In this document: piece by piece, positions 1 through 6,830 of the stretch | Numbering within the stretch: position 1 is the first letter of the stretch | How the letters are laid out: each line of letters opens with the position of its first letter | DNA from: Fredinandcohnia humi | GTDB lineage: Bacteria > Bacillota > Bacilli > Bacillales > Bacillaceae_L | Direction of reading: 5' to 3' | DNA: 64,000 bases | Assembly (NCBI RefSeq): GCF_001439915.1 | Contig: NZ_LMBW01000001.1 | Coordinates: forward strand, 137,552-201,551 | Program-made: the position numbers and the translations under genes | Notes under the pieces: model-generated | Told to the model about the DNA's origin: nothing | Seen by the model: only the letters and a program-made list of their open reading frames with translations | Database searches by the model: none

Positions 1-24
1 AGCAAGGCGCTTACGCTTTTCTTA
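1..24. repeat. Right-end fragment of repeat family B
   Basis: The first 24 bases (caaggcgctta..gcttttctt) match the right end of the family B elements at 8303-8548 and 13629-13757. The element begins outside the window and abuts the stop codon of the truncated haemoglobin gene. Confidence 0.6.
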
Positions 25-408
25 TTAATCCGGTGAATTAACCATGATTCCAGCCACTTGTTGAAGGCGAGCATAGAAGGCTTCAGCTGCTTCACTTGTA
101 AGATCGGTTTCCTCGAATGCTTCTTTCATACAACGCAGCCAGGCCCTGGCACGTGTTGGTGTAACCTCAAAAGGCATATGACGATGCCTCATTGCCGGAG
201 CCCCGAATTCGTTGCTATATAATGTCGGGCCTCCAGTAAATTGGGTTAAAAACATATATTGCTTTCTTTTAATTTCCTCTATATCTCCCTCAAACAAAGG
301 AGCTAAATCAGGATCGGCATATACTTTTGGATAAAATGTATTCACCAAATCTTGTATTGTCTCCGCGCCACCGATTTCTTCATATAAGGTATTGAGTTTA
401 AAGTCCAT
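25..408 (-). CDS. Group II truncated haemoglobin (YjbI/TrHbO-like)
   Basis: A 127-residue globin of the truncated 2-on-2 class, the usual length for Bacillus YjbI. The start GGCGGTGAAATAA-ATG has a usable RBS. The family hallmark of a proximal-histidine stretch is present (R-H-R-H-M-P-F, probable haem ligand His77), as are a B-helix Phe-Tyr pair (Tyr26, the B10 position) and a G-helix Trp near residue 90, all typical of group II (trHbO). Family members bind O2 very tightly and are linked to oxygen, NO or peroxide chemistry. The gene is monocistronic and read leftward. Its promoter carries a perfect FNR/CRP-type palindrome at 465-486, so induction at low oxygen is expected. The identification is firm; the physiological role is inferred. 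Confidence 0.9.
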   Translation of the reverse strand: MDFKLNTLYEEIGGAETIQDLVNTFYPKVYADPDLAPLFEGDIEEIKRKQYMFLTQFTGGPTLYSNEFGAPAMRHRHMPFEVTPTRARAWLRCMKEAFEETDLTSEAAEAFYARLQQVAGIMVNSPD

Positions 409-440
409 TTATTTCACCGCCACTTAATATTCTTATTAGT

Positions 441-446
441 ACTATA
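441..446 (-). promoter_or_regulatory. Probable -10 box of the truncated haemoglobin gene
   Basis: Read leftward the hexamer is TATAGT. It would place the transcription start near 434, about 25 bases before the start codon. No good -35 box is seen; the FNR palindrome sits in its place, as at activator-dependent promoters. Confidence 0.5.
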
Positions 447-464
447 TCAATACTAAAAACACCA

Positions 465-486
465 AGGTGTGATTTGAATCACACCT
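465..486 (-). promoter_or_regulatory. FNR/CRP-family operator upstream of the truncated haemoglobin
   Basis: Two perfect 10-base arms (AGGTGTGATT / AATCACACCT) surround two bases. The core TGTGA-N6-TCACA is the consensus recognised by Bacillus Fnr and by enteric CRP. Its centre at 475.5 lies 41.5 bases from the transcription start predicted by the -10 box at 441-446, the classic class II activator position. The palindrome could also fold as a hairpin, but its placement favours an operator. Confidence 0.7.
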
Positions 487-676
487 AACTTTATTCAGTT
501 GAAGCTCCTACTTCTATAGGTGGGAATGAATGCAAAAAACTTAACAATTCAGTTGGAAGTTCAAATCCCGACTGAATAAAGTTAGAGCCTCCGGCGGATG
601 CCACGATTTTTCAAAGGTAATTTTTCGAGTAAACTCGAAAAAAATCGGGCGCAAATACGCCAAGGCGCATTTGATT
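487..676 (+). repeat. Repeat family A, copy 1
   Basis: A composite element. A hairpin module has inverted ends (AACTTTATTCAGT ... ACTGAATAAAGTT). It is followed by a conserved module that begins GCCTCCGGCGGATGCCAC and has a TTTTTCGAG/CTCGAAAAA hairpin and an AAATACGCC-AA-GGCG(T/C)ATTT hairpin. Other copies are at 6592-6830, 16615-16750, 16803-16946 and 29274-29514. It fills most of the 405-base gap between the haemoglobin and the CorC-type gene. Confidence 0.8.
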
Positions 677-813
677 AGATAATCATTCCCATATAAAAGA
701 ATGTTTGATATTATAAAAATAATCAATAATTTTTTTATATTTGACATTACCCTTATTATTACCATCTTAAACAAAAACAAAGTCAATTTCAATTTTAGGA
801 GTGTGAAATTTAC

Positions 814-2067
814 GTGGACGACTTGCCACTGAGTACCATTATTTTGTTACTCGTTCTTATCATGTTATCAGCGTTCTTCTCTGCAAGTGAAACCGCCTAT
901 TCGAGCGTTAATCGAATCAGACTGAAAAATTATGTGGATGAAAAACGACGTGGAAGTAAAAAGGCATTTTATATTACAGAACACTTTGATAACGCCCTTT
1001 CAACGATTTTAGTTGGAAATAATATCGTCAATATTACTGCTGCATCAATTGCTGCAAAGCTAGCTTCTGATCTTCTTGGCGGAAATACTGGACTTGTTGT
1101 TAGTACATTTGTGATGACATTGCTCATTTTAGTGTTTGGAGAGGTCTTACCCAAATCATTCGCCAAAGAACATGCAGAAAGTGTCTCATTACGGGTCTCT
1201 GGAATTTTATTTTTATTAATGAAGATAATGACACCGATTACCTATCTATTTGGGTTACTTAAAGCATTAGCAGCCCAACTTATTAATAGTAATAATGATA
1301 CTCCGTCCTTTACAGAAGAAGAAATCAAAGTAATGGTTGATCTAAGTGAAGAAGAAGGGGTTATTGATAATAAAGAAAAAGAATTAGTACACCGCTCCCT
1401 TGATTTTAACGATATTTTAGCAGGGGAGATTTTAACACCACGTATCGATATGGTTGCAGTTGAAGTTAATGATTCCATTGAAAAAATAAAGGATATGTTC
1501 TTAGAGGAACGTTATTCACGCGTGCCAGTTTACGAAGACAATATCGACAACATTATTGGGGTTTTATCAGAACGTGAATTTTTAAGTCTTCTCGTTCAAC
1601 AAAAGAAAATAAATGTTCGTTCAATACTCCGTAAACCATTTTTCGTGGTTGAGTCGATGAAAATATCTACCTTACTGCCTGAACTTCAAAAAAGCAAAAC
1701 ACATTTGGCTATTGTAGTTGATGAATTTGGCGGGACCTCAGGTTTGATTACATTAGAGGATATTATCGAAGAAATCGTCGGTGAGATTTGGGATGAGCAT
1801 GATGAAAAGATAAAATATATTACACAAATAGATGAAAATACGTATGAAATTAATGCGGATATGTCTCTAGATGATTTTGCCGAAATCATCGGAATTGAAG
1901 AACCGGAAAGCTCGCATCATTCTGTTGGGGGTTGGATTTTTGAATCGTTTGAGAAAATTCCAGTTACCGGTGACACCTTTGATTACTTGCACCTCACACT
2001 AACAGTCACAGCAGTGGAGAACCGCCGCATCAGAAAAGTGAATGTGGAAGTAAACCAACTAATATAA
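814..2067 (+). CDS. CNNM/CorC-type membrane protein with CBS pair (hemolysin C family)
   Basis: This 417-residue protein has the standard three-part plan. An N-terminal CNNM/DUF21 membrane domain (about residues 5-175, several hydrophobic segments, early motif F-F-S-A-S-E-T-A-Y) is followed by a pair of CBS domains (about 200-325, L-T-P-R-I-D-M and D-E-F-G-G-T-S-G-L) and a C-terminal CorC/HlyC domain (about 340-417). Family members act in cation, chiefly Mg2+, export or homeostasis at the plasma membrane. B. subtilis has several paralogues (YhdP, YhdT, YugS, YrkA), so no symbol is given. The start is GTG, with TAGGAGTG about 10 bases upstream. A family C repeat follows the stop codon directly, and the last 25 or so codons use more C-ending triplets than the rest. 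Confidence 0.88.
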   Translation: MDDLPLSTIILLLVLIMLSAFFSASETAYSSVNRIRLKNYVDEKRRGSKKAFYITEHFDNALSTILVGNNIVNITAASIAAKLASDLLGGNTGLVVSTFVMTLLILVFGEVLPKSFAKEHAESVSLRVSGILFLLMKIMTPITYLFGLLKALAAQLINSNNDTPSFTEEEIKVMVDLSEEEGVIDNKEKELVHRSLDFNDILAGEILTPRIDMVAVEVNDSIEKIKDMFLEERYSRVPVYEDNIDNIIGVLSEREFLSLLVQQKKINVRSILRKPFFVVESMKISTLLPELQKSKTHLAIVVDEFGGTSGLITLEDIIEEIVGEIWDEHDEKIKYITQIDENTYEINADMSLDDFAEIIGIEEPESSHHSVGGWIFESFEKIPVTGDTFDYLHLTLTVTAVENRRIRKVNVEVNQLI

Positions 2068-2136
2068 GGAACCTGGGGGACGGTTCTCTTGGTTTTCCAA
2101 TTAATGGAGAACCCATAGAACCGTCCCCTTGGTTTT
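2068..2136. repeat. Repeat family C, copy 1
   Basis: An inverted-repeat unit: GGGGACGGTTCTCTTGGTTTT on the left and its complement-like GAACCGTCCCCTTGGTTTT on the right. It begins at the stop codon of the CorC-type gene. The sequence resembles REP-type units mobilised in trans by RAYT transposases in Bacillaceae; no transposase gene is in the window. Confidence 0.7.
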
Positions 2137-2144
2137 CTTCCTTT

Positions 2145-2534
2145 TTAATGAATGATACTGGCCAATGCTGCTGGAATAGCGACTTTATCGTCTACACCAT
2201 GTCTTTTTTCGAAAGAGTGGTACTCAAACAGTGAACCTTCAGGTGATGACACTGACAGTTCGAGAATATATTCACCATCATTGCCCTTTGTTTCAAGATA
2301 AAAGGTTGTATCTGAAACTTTAAGGTGGTGAAAATGATACTGAAACCCAAGAAATTCTTTTGTATCGAAACTTGTATCTGGGTGGGTTGAAATATATTGT
2401 GCTAGGTCGTCTATCGTAGCCATAGGCCTTTGCAAAACGGTATTTATTTTTTCTTTTACGATTTGGGTTGTAGTGGATAATGTATCTTTAGCCTTCGCTG
2501 TTATATCCCGAATAAATTGATTTACTTCACTCAA
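2145..2534 (-). CDS. Conserved hypothetical protein, 129 aa
   Basis: I do not recognise a named family. The first 35 residues form a polar, probably helical stretch (repeated T-K/T-Q, K-E-K). A mixed alpha/beta part follows, with a beta-rich centre (L-G-F-Q-Y-H-F-H-H-L-K-V). It has no signal peptide or membrane segment. The start is TTG, with AGGAGAG about 8 bases upstream. It lies just ahead of a small YozQ-like gene on the same strand (29-base gap), so the two may be co-transcribed with that gene first. Coding status is supported by the good RBS, the length and the lack of an opposing candidate. Confidence 0.65.
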   Translation of the reverse strand: MSEVNQFIRDITAKAKDTLSTTTQIVKEKINTVLQRPMATIDDLAQYISTHPDTSFDTKEFLGFQYHFHHLKVSDTTFYLETKGNDGEYILELSVSSPEGSLFEYHSFEKRHGVDDKVAIPAALASIIH

Positions 2535-2563
2535 TTCGGATCTCTCCTAAATGGAATTTCTAG

Positions 2564-2782
2564 TTAAGAATAATAATCCTGGTATCCCTCATTCGATGAT
2601 TCCTCATTTTTTCTACTTTTTTGATTGAAAGGGGCTACAATTTCACCTTCCATATAGGAATCACTTACTTGTTCATGGGTAGTCGCAAGTCCTGAGGATA
2701 ATTCATCGTCCTTTTCGTAATCCCCAGGCTGGTAATGTCTTGCAGCCAATTCCTCAGTGCTATTTTTCAATTTATCCTTCAA
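2564..2782 (-). CDS. Small YozQ-like (DUF4025) protein, 72 aa
   Basis: A charged, soluble protein of 72 residues with the stretch R-H-Y-Q-P-G-D-Y-E-K-D-D-E-L-S-S-G-L-A-T-T-H-E-Q-V. From memory this resembles the short YozQ/DUF4025 family of Bacillus, whose function is unknown. The start is TTG, preceded by a strong CAGGAGGAG about 7 bases away. The C-terminus is rich in Glu/Ser/Tyr with no recognisable motif. It sits between the 129-aa hypothetical gene and the SASP gene, all read leftward. Family assignment is a recollection, so moderate confidence. Confidence 0.6.
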   Translation of the reverse strand: MKDKLKNSTEELAARHYQPGDYEKDDELSSGLATTHEQVSDSYMEGEIVAPFNQKSRKNEESSNEGYQDYYS

Positions 2783-2881
2783 AGCAAACTCCTCCTGTAA
2801 ATAGTATTTCTAGCTTAGTATCCCAAAAATAGTATGTAATAAATCAAGTCAAAAGTTGGAACATTAATTTCTAGATAAAAC

Positions 2882-2907
2882 AAGAGACACCCTTAAGGGT
2901 GCCTCTT
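2882..2907 (-). terminator. Terminator of the SASP gene
   Basis: Read leftward, an 11-base stem (AAGAGGCACCC / GGGTGTCTCTT, one G-U pair) with loop TTAA is followed by GTTTTATC. It lies 23 bases past the SASP stop codon. Confidence 0.75.
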
Positions 2908-2929
2908 AAGCCAAAATATTAAATTGTTA

Positions 2930-3130
2930 TTAACCTTGATGTCCACCCATTGATTGTTGAGCGAAAGATACTAGGCGTTTTGTAATTTCTCCACCAACTG
3001 ATCCGTTTGCGCGAGATGTAGTGTCAGCACCTAGATTAACACCAAATTCTTGAGCAATTTCAACCTTCATTTGATCGATAGCTTGTTGTGCACCTGCTAC
3101 TAATAATTGGTTACTATTGTTGTTTGCCAT
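2930..3130 (-). CDS. Alpha/beta-type small acid-soluble spore protein
   Basis: A 66-residue protein with both signatures of the family: the GerM/GPR protease site region ([10 protein letters not shown]) and the DNA-binding C-terminal segment ([15 protein letters not shown]). Such proteins coat spore DNA in an A-like form, protect it from UV and heat, and are degraded at germination by GPR at the E-F/I-A site. The RBS AAGGAGATGAAGG lies directly upstream. Expression should be forespore-specific (sigma-G) by family precedent. It has its own terminator. Which of the multiple ssp paralogues it corresponds to cannot be decided. Confidence 0.95.
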   Translation of the reverse strand: MANNNSNQLLVAGAQQAIDQMKVEIAQEFGVNLGADTTSRANGSVGGEITKRLVSFAQQSMGGHQG

Positions 3131-3201
3131 TTTCCTTCATCTCCTTAAACTGATTGTTTTTGGTGGGTTACTCCGGAATTGCACCAGATATAAGGGTTTC
3201 C

Positions 3202-3217
3202 TTAGCCTCTAGGCTAA
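3202..3217. other. Hairpin in the upstream region of the SASP gene
   Basis: TTAGCC-TCTA-GGCTAA forms a 6-base stem with a 4-base loop, flanked by GGG/CCC that can extend it. It is about 75 bases ahead of the SASP start codon, in the probable leader or promoter area. Function unknown. Nothing else is evident in 3131-3412. Confidence 0.35.
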
Positions 3218-3412
3218 CCCGTAAATTATAAAAGTGTTTTCTAGTGTTGCCTGGGTGAGTCGTGTGTTGCTGTGTTTGTACTAAGTATTATGTGACGAAG
3301 CGAAGATTATATTCGATAATAGCTTTGCCAATTAATTCCTACAGAAAAGGGAGCATAACTGCTTTGTTTCATCAAAAACTAAGTAAAAATGAATATGAGT
3401 AGGAGTGTTATC

Positions 3413-3655
3413 ATGCCTATTTGTCCATTATGTAATGGCTTTAACAAAGCTAGCTTCCCATGTGCACAATGTGGGGATTCTTTAGAGGATTCTGGACGTA
3501 TTATTGATTATTTTGATGATTACAGTGCCTATATGCAAATTGACGACATGAAAAAAATAGATGGCATCCAAACAACCTTACAAAACAATGAATGTGCCCA
3601 TCTATTTTATTGTACAAATTGCCATATCCAAGAAATAAAGTTAATCAACGAATAG
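3413..3655 (+). CDS. Small double zinc-ribbon protein, 80 aa
   Basis: The protein has C-P-L-C and C-A-Q-C near the N-terminus and C-(A-H-L-F-Y)-C-T-N-C near the C-terminus, so one or two metal-binding ribbons are likely. The centre is acidic (D-Y-F-D-D-Y). The start at 3413 is preferred over an upstream in-frame ATG because AGGAG ends 7 bases before it. It has no signal peptide. A specific family is not recognised; Bacillus genomes carry several such short cysteine-pair proteins of unknown role. A family C repeat begins 3 bases after the stop. Confidence 0.65.
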   Translation: MPICPLCNGFNKASFPCAQCGDSLEDSGRIIDYFDDYSAYMQIDDMKKIDGIQTTLQNNECAHLFYCTNCHIQEIKLINE

Positions 3656-3658
3656 CCC

Positions 3659-3727
3659 GGGGACCACAGGGACGTTACCTGACTTTTCCATTATCCGTAA
3701 AACCAGTAGAGCCATCCTTTTGGTCCT
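3659..3727. repeat. Repeat family C, copy 2 (diverged)
   Basis: GGGACCACAGGGACGTTACC on the left and CCAGTAGAGCCATCCTTTTG plus GTCC on the right form imperfect inverted arms. It is related to the GGGACGGTTCT elements at 2068 and 24821 and again starts directly behind a stop codon. Confidence 0.55.
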
Positions 3728-3902
3728 AGAATGAAATACCATTAAGAACATGTATCCATACCGGTCATAGGACAAATACCCGGATGAATATAATTCTTAA
3801 TGGGGGTTATGTTATCCTGCCCAATGATTGATATGCTGGAGGCGTGTAAGGGGTCAAGCAGGTGTTTATATTGGGAAAATTCCATAAGAAGGGGTTGGGG
3901 TT

Positions 3903-4676
3903 ATGGCGTATACGGATAACTATGAAAGGGATACCTACGGAATTATAGCATTTTGGTTAAGAAACGACTATGACCATGGTCGGTTTTTCGACAGGGAAAT
4001 AAGCCATTATGAAACGGAATTGGCACGTGCAAACCAAAACAATATTGTGCGTTTGGGAAAGGTATGGGAAAAAGCAGCGAAAAAGCAAGGAGATATTGGC
4101 ACTTTGATTAATGAAGCCCAACATGCTACCCGTGAATTCCATAGCCTGCTAGCCTTTACCATGGATAAATCTCTGCATTGTGAGGTTATTATCTCCACAC
4201 CAGTATCCCTAATTGATCATATGGTACGGGAGGCGGAGGAATCCCAAAGAGTATTTAAATTAATAGAAAGTGGTGCCAAAGTTAGCCCTTCAGATGCAAT
4301 TTTACATGAAAGCGTCTTTTGGTTAAGGCAAATGGCGGATCACCTTGGCTACATACGCCATTATTTGGATATATCGAATTATGATTTAAATTTTCAAGTC
4401 ACAGGGATGATGCAAAAATTTGAACGGCTACTTATGCAAGCAACTGCACTGCAGACAATGATACGTACTCCACGGAACGAAACACTTCCGGTTCTGACAC
4501 AATTTAAAAAAATGATTATTAAGGAAGCCAAAAGCTTGGAAAGTTTTAAATTGGAATTAGACGAATTAATTAAAAAGTGTGCAGCTGTTACAACATCGCC
4601 GCCGGATTTGTTAGAACACATAGCCAGGGAAGCCCATCATCTGTGGAGAAACTTGGAAGAAGAGAGAATAACATGA
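3903..4676 (+). CDS. DUF2935 ferritin-like helical protein, 257 aa
   Basis: An all-helical protein with two related halves. Each has an F-W-L-R signature (F-W-L-R-N-D-Y-D-H-G-R-F-F near residue 17 and H-E-S-V-F-W-L-R-Q-M-A-D-H near 138), plus E-V-I-I-S-T-P-V-S-L-I-D-H and a C-terminal H-I-A-R-E-A-H-H. These His/Glu/Asp positions fit the presumed metal-binding four-helix bundle of DUF2935, a family common in Bacillus and Clostridium but without an assigned reaction. The ATG follows AAGGGGTTGGGGTT. It is a single gene with a hairpin at 4768-4803 downstream. It is soluble, with no signal peptide. Confidence 0.8.
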   Translation: MAYTDNYERDTYGIIAFWLRNDYDHGRFFDREISHYETELARANQNNIVRLGKVWEKAAKKQGDIGTLINEAQHATREFHSLLAFTMDKSLHCEVIISTPVSLIDHMVREAEESQRVFKLIESGAKVSPSDAILHESVFWLRQMADHLGYIRHYLDISNYDLNFQVTGMMQKFERLLMQATALQTMIRTPRNETLPVLTQFKKMIIKEAKSLESFKLELDELIKKCAAVTTSPPDLLEHIAREAHHLWRNLEEERIT

Positions 4677-4767
4677 TTACCGGTTTCACGTTTGACAAAG
4701 ACTGACGCAAAAAGTAATCGTTTGTAACCCTATGAGCAGGATAATCAAATACTAAAAGTGCTAGTTG

Positions 4768-4803
4768 AGGAACCCATTTCGTAAAGGGAGGAAATGGGTT
4801 CCT
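4768..4803. terminator. Hairpin between converging genes
   Basis: A 13-base perfect stem (AGGAACCCATTTC / GAAATGGGTTCCT) with a 10-base loop, followed by ATTATTTATA. It lies between the DUF2935 gene (rightward) and the 104-aa gene (leftward) and probably serves the former. The U-run is weak. Confidence 0.6.
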
Positions 4804-4842
4804 ATTATTTATACTAGAATGAAAGTAATTTTGGTGACTTCA

Positions 4843-5157
4843 CTAGTAAATTTGATATCCAACCGGACTATAGTTACTAGAATTTATCGCCTGTGGGTAA
4901 CCGTGCCACCGTAGCCATTGACCATTTTCCATACCCTGGTTGACTTGATATTGCCATGGTGTAGTTGGAATGGCGTGGTTTGGGACCATACTGTTATATT
5001 GTTGAATTTGATCTGACGAAGTTGGGTAAGCCCTCGATTTTTTCTGTTGCCCTTGGTGTTCCCACGGAATAGATGGATAAGCATAGACTGGGCCAAAGCC
5101 ATTTTTTAGTTGGTTTTGACCAAACAAGGTTGGGAATTTACTATTATTATTGGTCAT
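4843..5157 (-). CDS. Pro/Trp/Tyr/Gln-rich small protein, 104 aa (possible spore-surface protein)
   Basis: No family is recognised. The sequence is low-complexity, rich in Asn, Gln, Pro, Tyr and Trp, and contains a loose internal repeat: Y-P-S-I-P-W-E-H-Q-G-Q-Q and A-I-P-T-T-P-W-Q-Y-Q-V-N-Q-G, about 40 residues apart. There is no signal peptide. The start at 5157 is chosen because GAGGAG lies 7 bases upstream; the in-frame ATG at 5163 abuts that RBS, and the longest open frame would start at 5289 without one. Composition resembles Bacillus spore coat or exosporium proteins, but that is only an analogy. Confidence 0.6.
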   Translation of the reverse strand: MTNNNSKFPTLFGQNQLKNGFGPVYAYPSIPWEHQGQQKKSRAYPTSSDQIQQYNSMVPNHAIPTTPWQYQVNQGMENGQWLRWHGYPQAINSSNYSPVGYQIY

Positions 5158-5312
5158 ATTCATTCTCCTCTCGCAAGATATTATCCATGTTATTCGCCTG
5201 TTTTTTATTTGTACATTAATTATAAAAAATGGGCATCCGATGCATATGGGAATTGTAGCGCACGCTTCTTTATTTCTTAAAAAACCCACAATTGGTGCAG
5301 CGAAAATAAATA

Positions 5313-5354
5313 AAAGGTAGGGGAACCGGCCATCGTTAGGCTTCCCCTACCTTT
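5313..5354 (-). terminator. Terminator of msmX
   Basis: A 13-base perfect stem (AAAGGTAGGGGAA / TTCCCCTACCTTT), read leftward, is followed by TATTTATTTTC. It is about 20 bases past the msmX stop codon. Confidence 0.8.
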
Positions 5355-5371
5355 AAATTGCTTTTTTGAAA

Positions 5372-6469
5372 CTAGCGAATTCTACTTTCGTTGTCAGCGT
5401 CGAAGAAATGGCATTTGTTCATGTCAAATGCAAGTCCGATTGTTTCACCTGGTTTTGCTTGAGTACGTGAATCCACACGTGCCACAAAGTCAGTGCCAGC
5501 AACTTGTGAATAAAGCATTGTTTCTGCACCTGTTAACTCAGATACTTCAATAAGTGCATTTATTTTAGAACCTTGAGCTGATTCAATGAACACAGGCTCG
5601 TCATGAATATCCTCTGGACGAATACCAAGGATGATCTCTTTGTTGATATAGCCTTGTTCACGAAGAACCTTCATTTTTCCTTCTGGAACAGCAACTTTTA
5701 CATTACCTATTGTGAATGTGCCATCCTGTAATGTACCCGGGAAGAAGTTCATCGCAGGTGATCCGATGAATCCAGCAACGAATACGTTTTCCGGATTGTC
5801 ATACACGTCTTTTGGTGCCCCAACCTGTTGGATAAGGCCATCTTTCATAACAACAAGACGAGTAGCCATTGTCATCGCTTCCGTTTGGTCATGTGTTACG
5901 TAAATAGTCGTGGTTTGTAGACGTTGGTGAAGCTTAGAAATCTCAGCACGCATTTGTACACGAAGCTTTGCATCTAGATTTGATAAAGGTTCGTCCATTA
6001 AGAATACCTTAGCATCACGAACGATTGCACGTCCTAACGCAACACGCTGACGTTGACCACCCGATAATGCTTTAGGCTTACGAGTTAAGTATTCTTCTAG
6101 TCCAAGAATTTTTGCAGCATCTCTCACACGACGATCAATTTCATCTTTCGGGAATTTACGAAGCTTTAATCCGAATGCCATGTTATCATATACACTCATA
6201 TGCGGGTAAAGCGCATAGTTTTGGAATACCATCGCGATGTCACGATCTTTTGGTGCAACATCATTTACACGTTTTTCATCAATGTAGAAATCCCCTTGAG
6301 AAATTTCTTCTAATCCTGCGATCATACGTAATGTAGTTGACTTACCACAACCAGATGGACCTACGAATACGATAAATTCTTTATCTTGAATATGAAGGTT
6401 AAAATCTTCTACAGCAGTAACTTTATTGTCATATACTTTATAAATTTTATCTAATACTAATTCAGCCAT
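5372..6469 (-). CDS. msmX: Multi-sugar ABC importer ATPase MsmX/UgpC
   Basis: A cytoplasmic ATPase of the CUT1 sugar-import class, 365 residues as expected. Walker A is G-P-S-G-C-G-K-S-T (residues 37-45), the signature is L-S-G-G-Q-R-Q-R, Walker B is V-F-L-M-D-E-P-L-S-N-L-D, and the switch is T-H-D-Q. The C-terminal third is the OB-fold regulatory domain (G-I-R-P-E-D-I). In B. subtilis MsmX energises several importers that lack their own ATPase, including the galacturonan-oligosaccharide system YtcQ-YtcP-YteP. Two CUT1 permeases and three binding proteins at 47-62 kb in this window lack an ATPase and are obvious partners. RBS AGGAGG. A cre-like site lies in the leader (6485-6498). It is monocistronic with its own terminator. 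Confidence 0.93.
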   Translation of the reverse strand: MAELVLDKIYKVYDNKVTAVEDFNLHIQDKEFIVFVGPSGCGKSTTLRMIAGLEEISQGDFYIDEKRVNDVAPKDRDIAMVFQNYALYPHMSVYDNMAFGLKLRKFPKDEIDRRVRDAAKILGLEEYLTRKPKALSGGQRQRVALGRAIVRDAKVFLMDEPLSNLDAKLRVQMRAEISKLHQRLQTTTIYVTHDQTEAMTMATRLVVMKDGLIQQVGAPKDVYDNPENVFVAGFIGSPAMNFFPGTLQDGTFTIGNVKVAVPEGKMKVLREQGYINKEIILGIRPEDIHDEPVFIESAQGSKINALIEVSELTGAETMLYSQVAGTDFVARVDSRTQAKPGETIGLAFDMNKCHFFDADNESRIR

Positions 6470-6484
6470 TTTTCTTCCTCCTAG

Positions 6485-6498
6485 TGTAAACGTTTTCG
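6485..6498 (-). promoter_or_regulatory. Candidate cre (CcpA) site in the msmX leader
   Basis: TGTAAACGTTTTCG on the plus strand matches the cre consensus TGWAANCGNTNWCA at 13 of 14 positions (last base differs). It sits immediately upstream of the msmX RBS, a roadblock-type position. Confidence 0.45.
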
Positions 6499-6591
6499 AT
6501 ACTTAAAGTTTACTTTAGTGAGAAAAATGCGTAAATGTGTAAATTGCACAAAATAATGAAAGGGTTTTCGTGCATGTCTACGAATCAATAA

Positions 6592-6830
6592 TTAAAATAC
6601 GCCTTGGCGTATTTGCGCCCGATTTTTAGGCCCACACGATGTGGGTCACAAAGACGTTGCCACAGGAAGGCGTACTTAGTCTTTGATCTTACCGCCTCGA
6701 AAAGTTTCCATTGAAAAATCGTGGCATCCGCCGGAGGCTTTTAACTTTATTCAATCAGTTCACTGAATTGGATATTCTGTTTTATATTCAACCTATTCAT
6801 TAAAGTAGAGACTTCTGCTGAATAAAGTTA
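6592..6830 (-). repeat. Repeat family A, copy 2 (long form, inverted)
   Basis: Same module order as copy 1 but on the other strand. It has an extra internal segment of about 70 bases (ATCAAAGACTA ... GTGTGGGCC) shared only with the copy at 29274-29514. Its terminal inverted end overlaps the stop codon of the PucR-type regulator. It fills the gap between that gene and msmX. Confidence 0.8.

Noticed and set aside
541-792. Leftward 83-codon open frame
   Set aside because: It lies in the family A repeat and its flank, has no RBS and covers the promoter area of the CorC-type gene.
5158-5289. N-terminal extension of the 104-aa protein (cysteine-rich start)
   Set aside because: No RBS before 5289, whereas GAGGAG is correctly spaced from the ATG at 5157.
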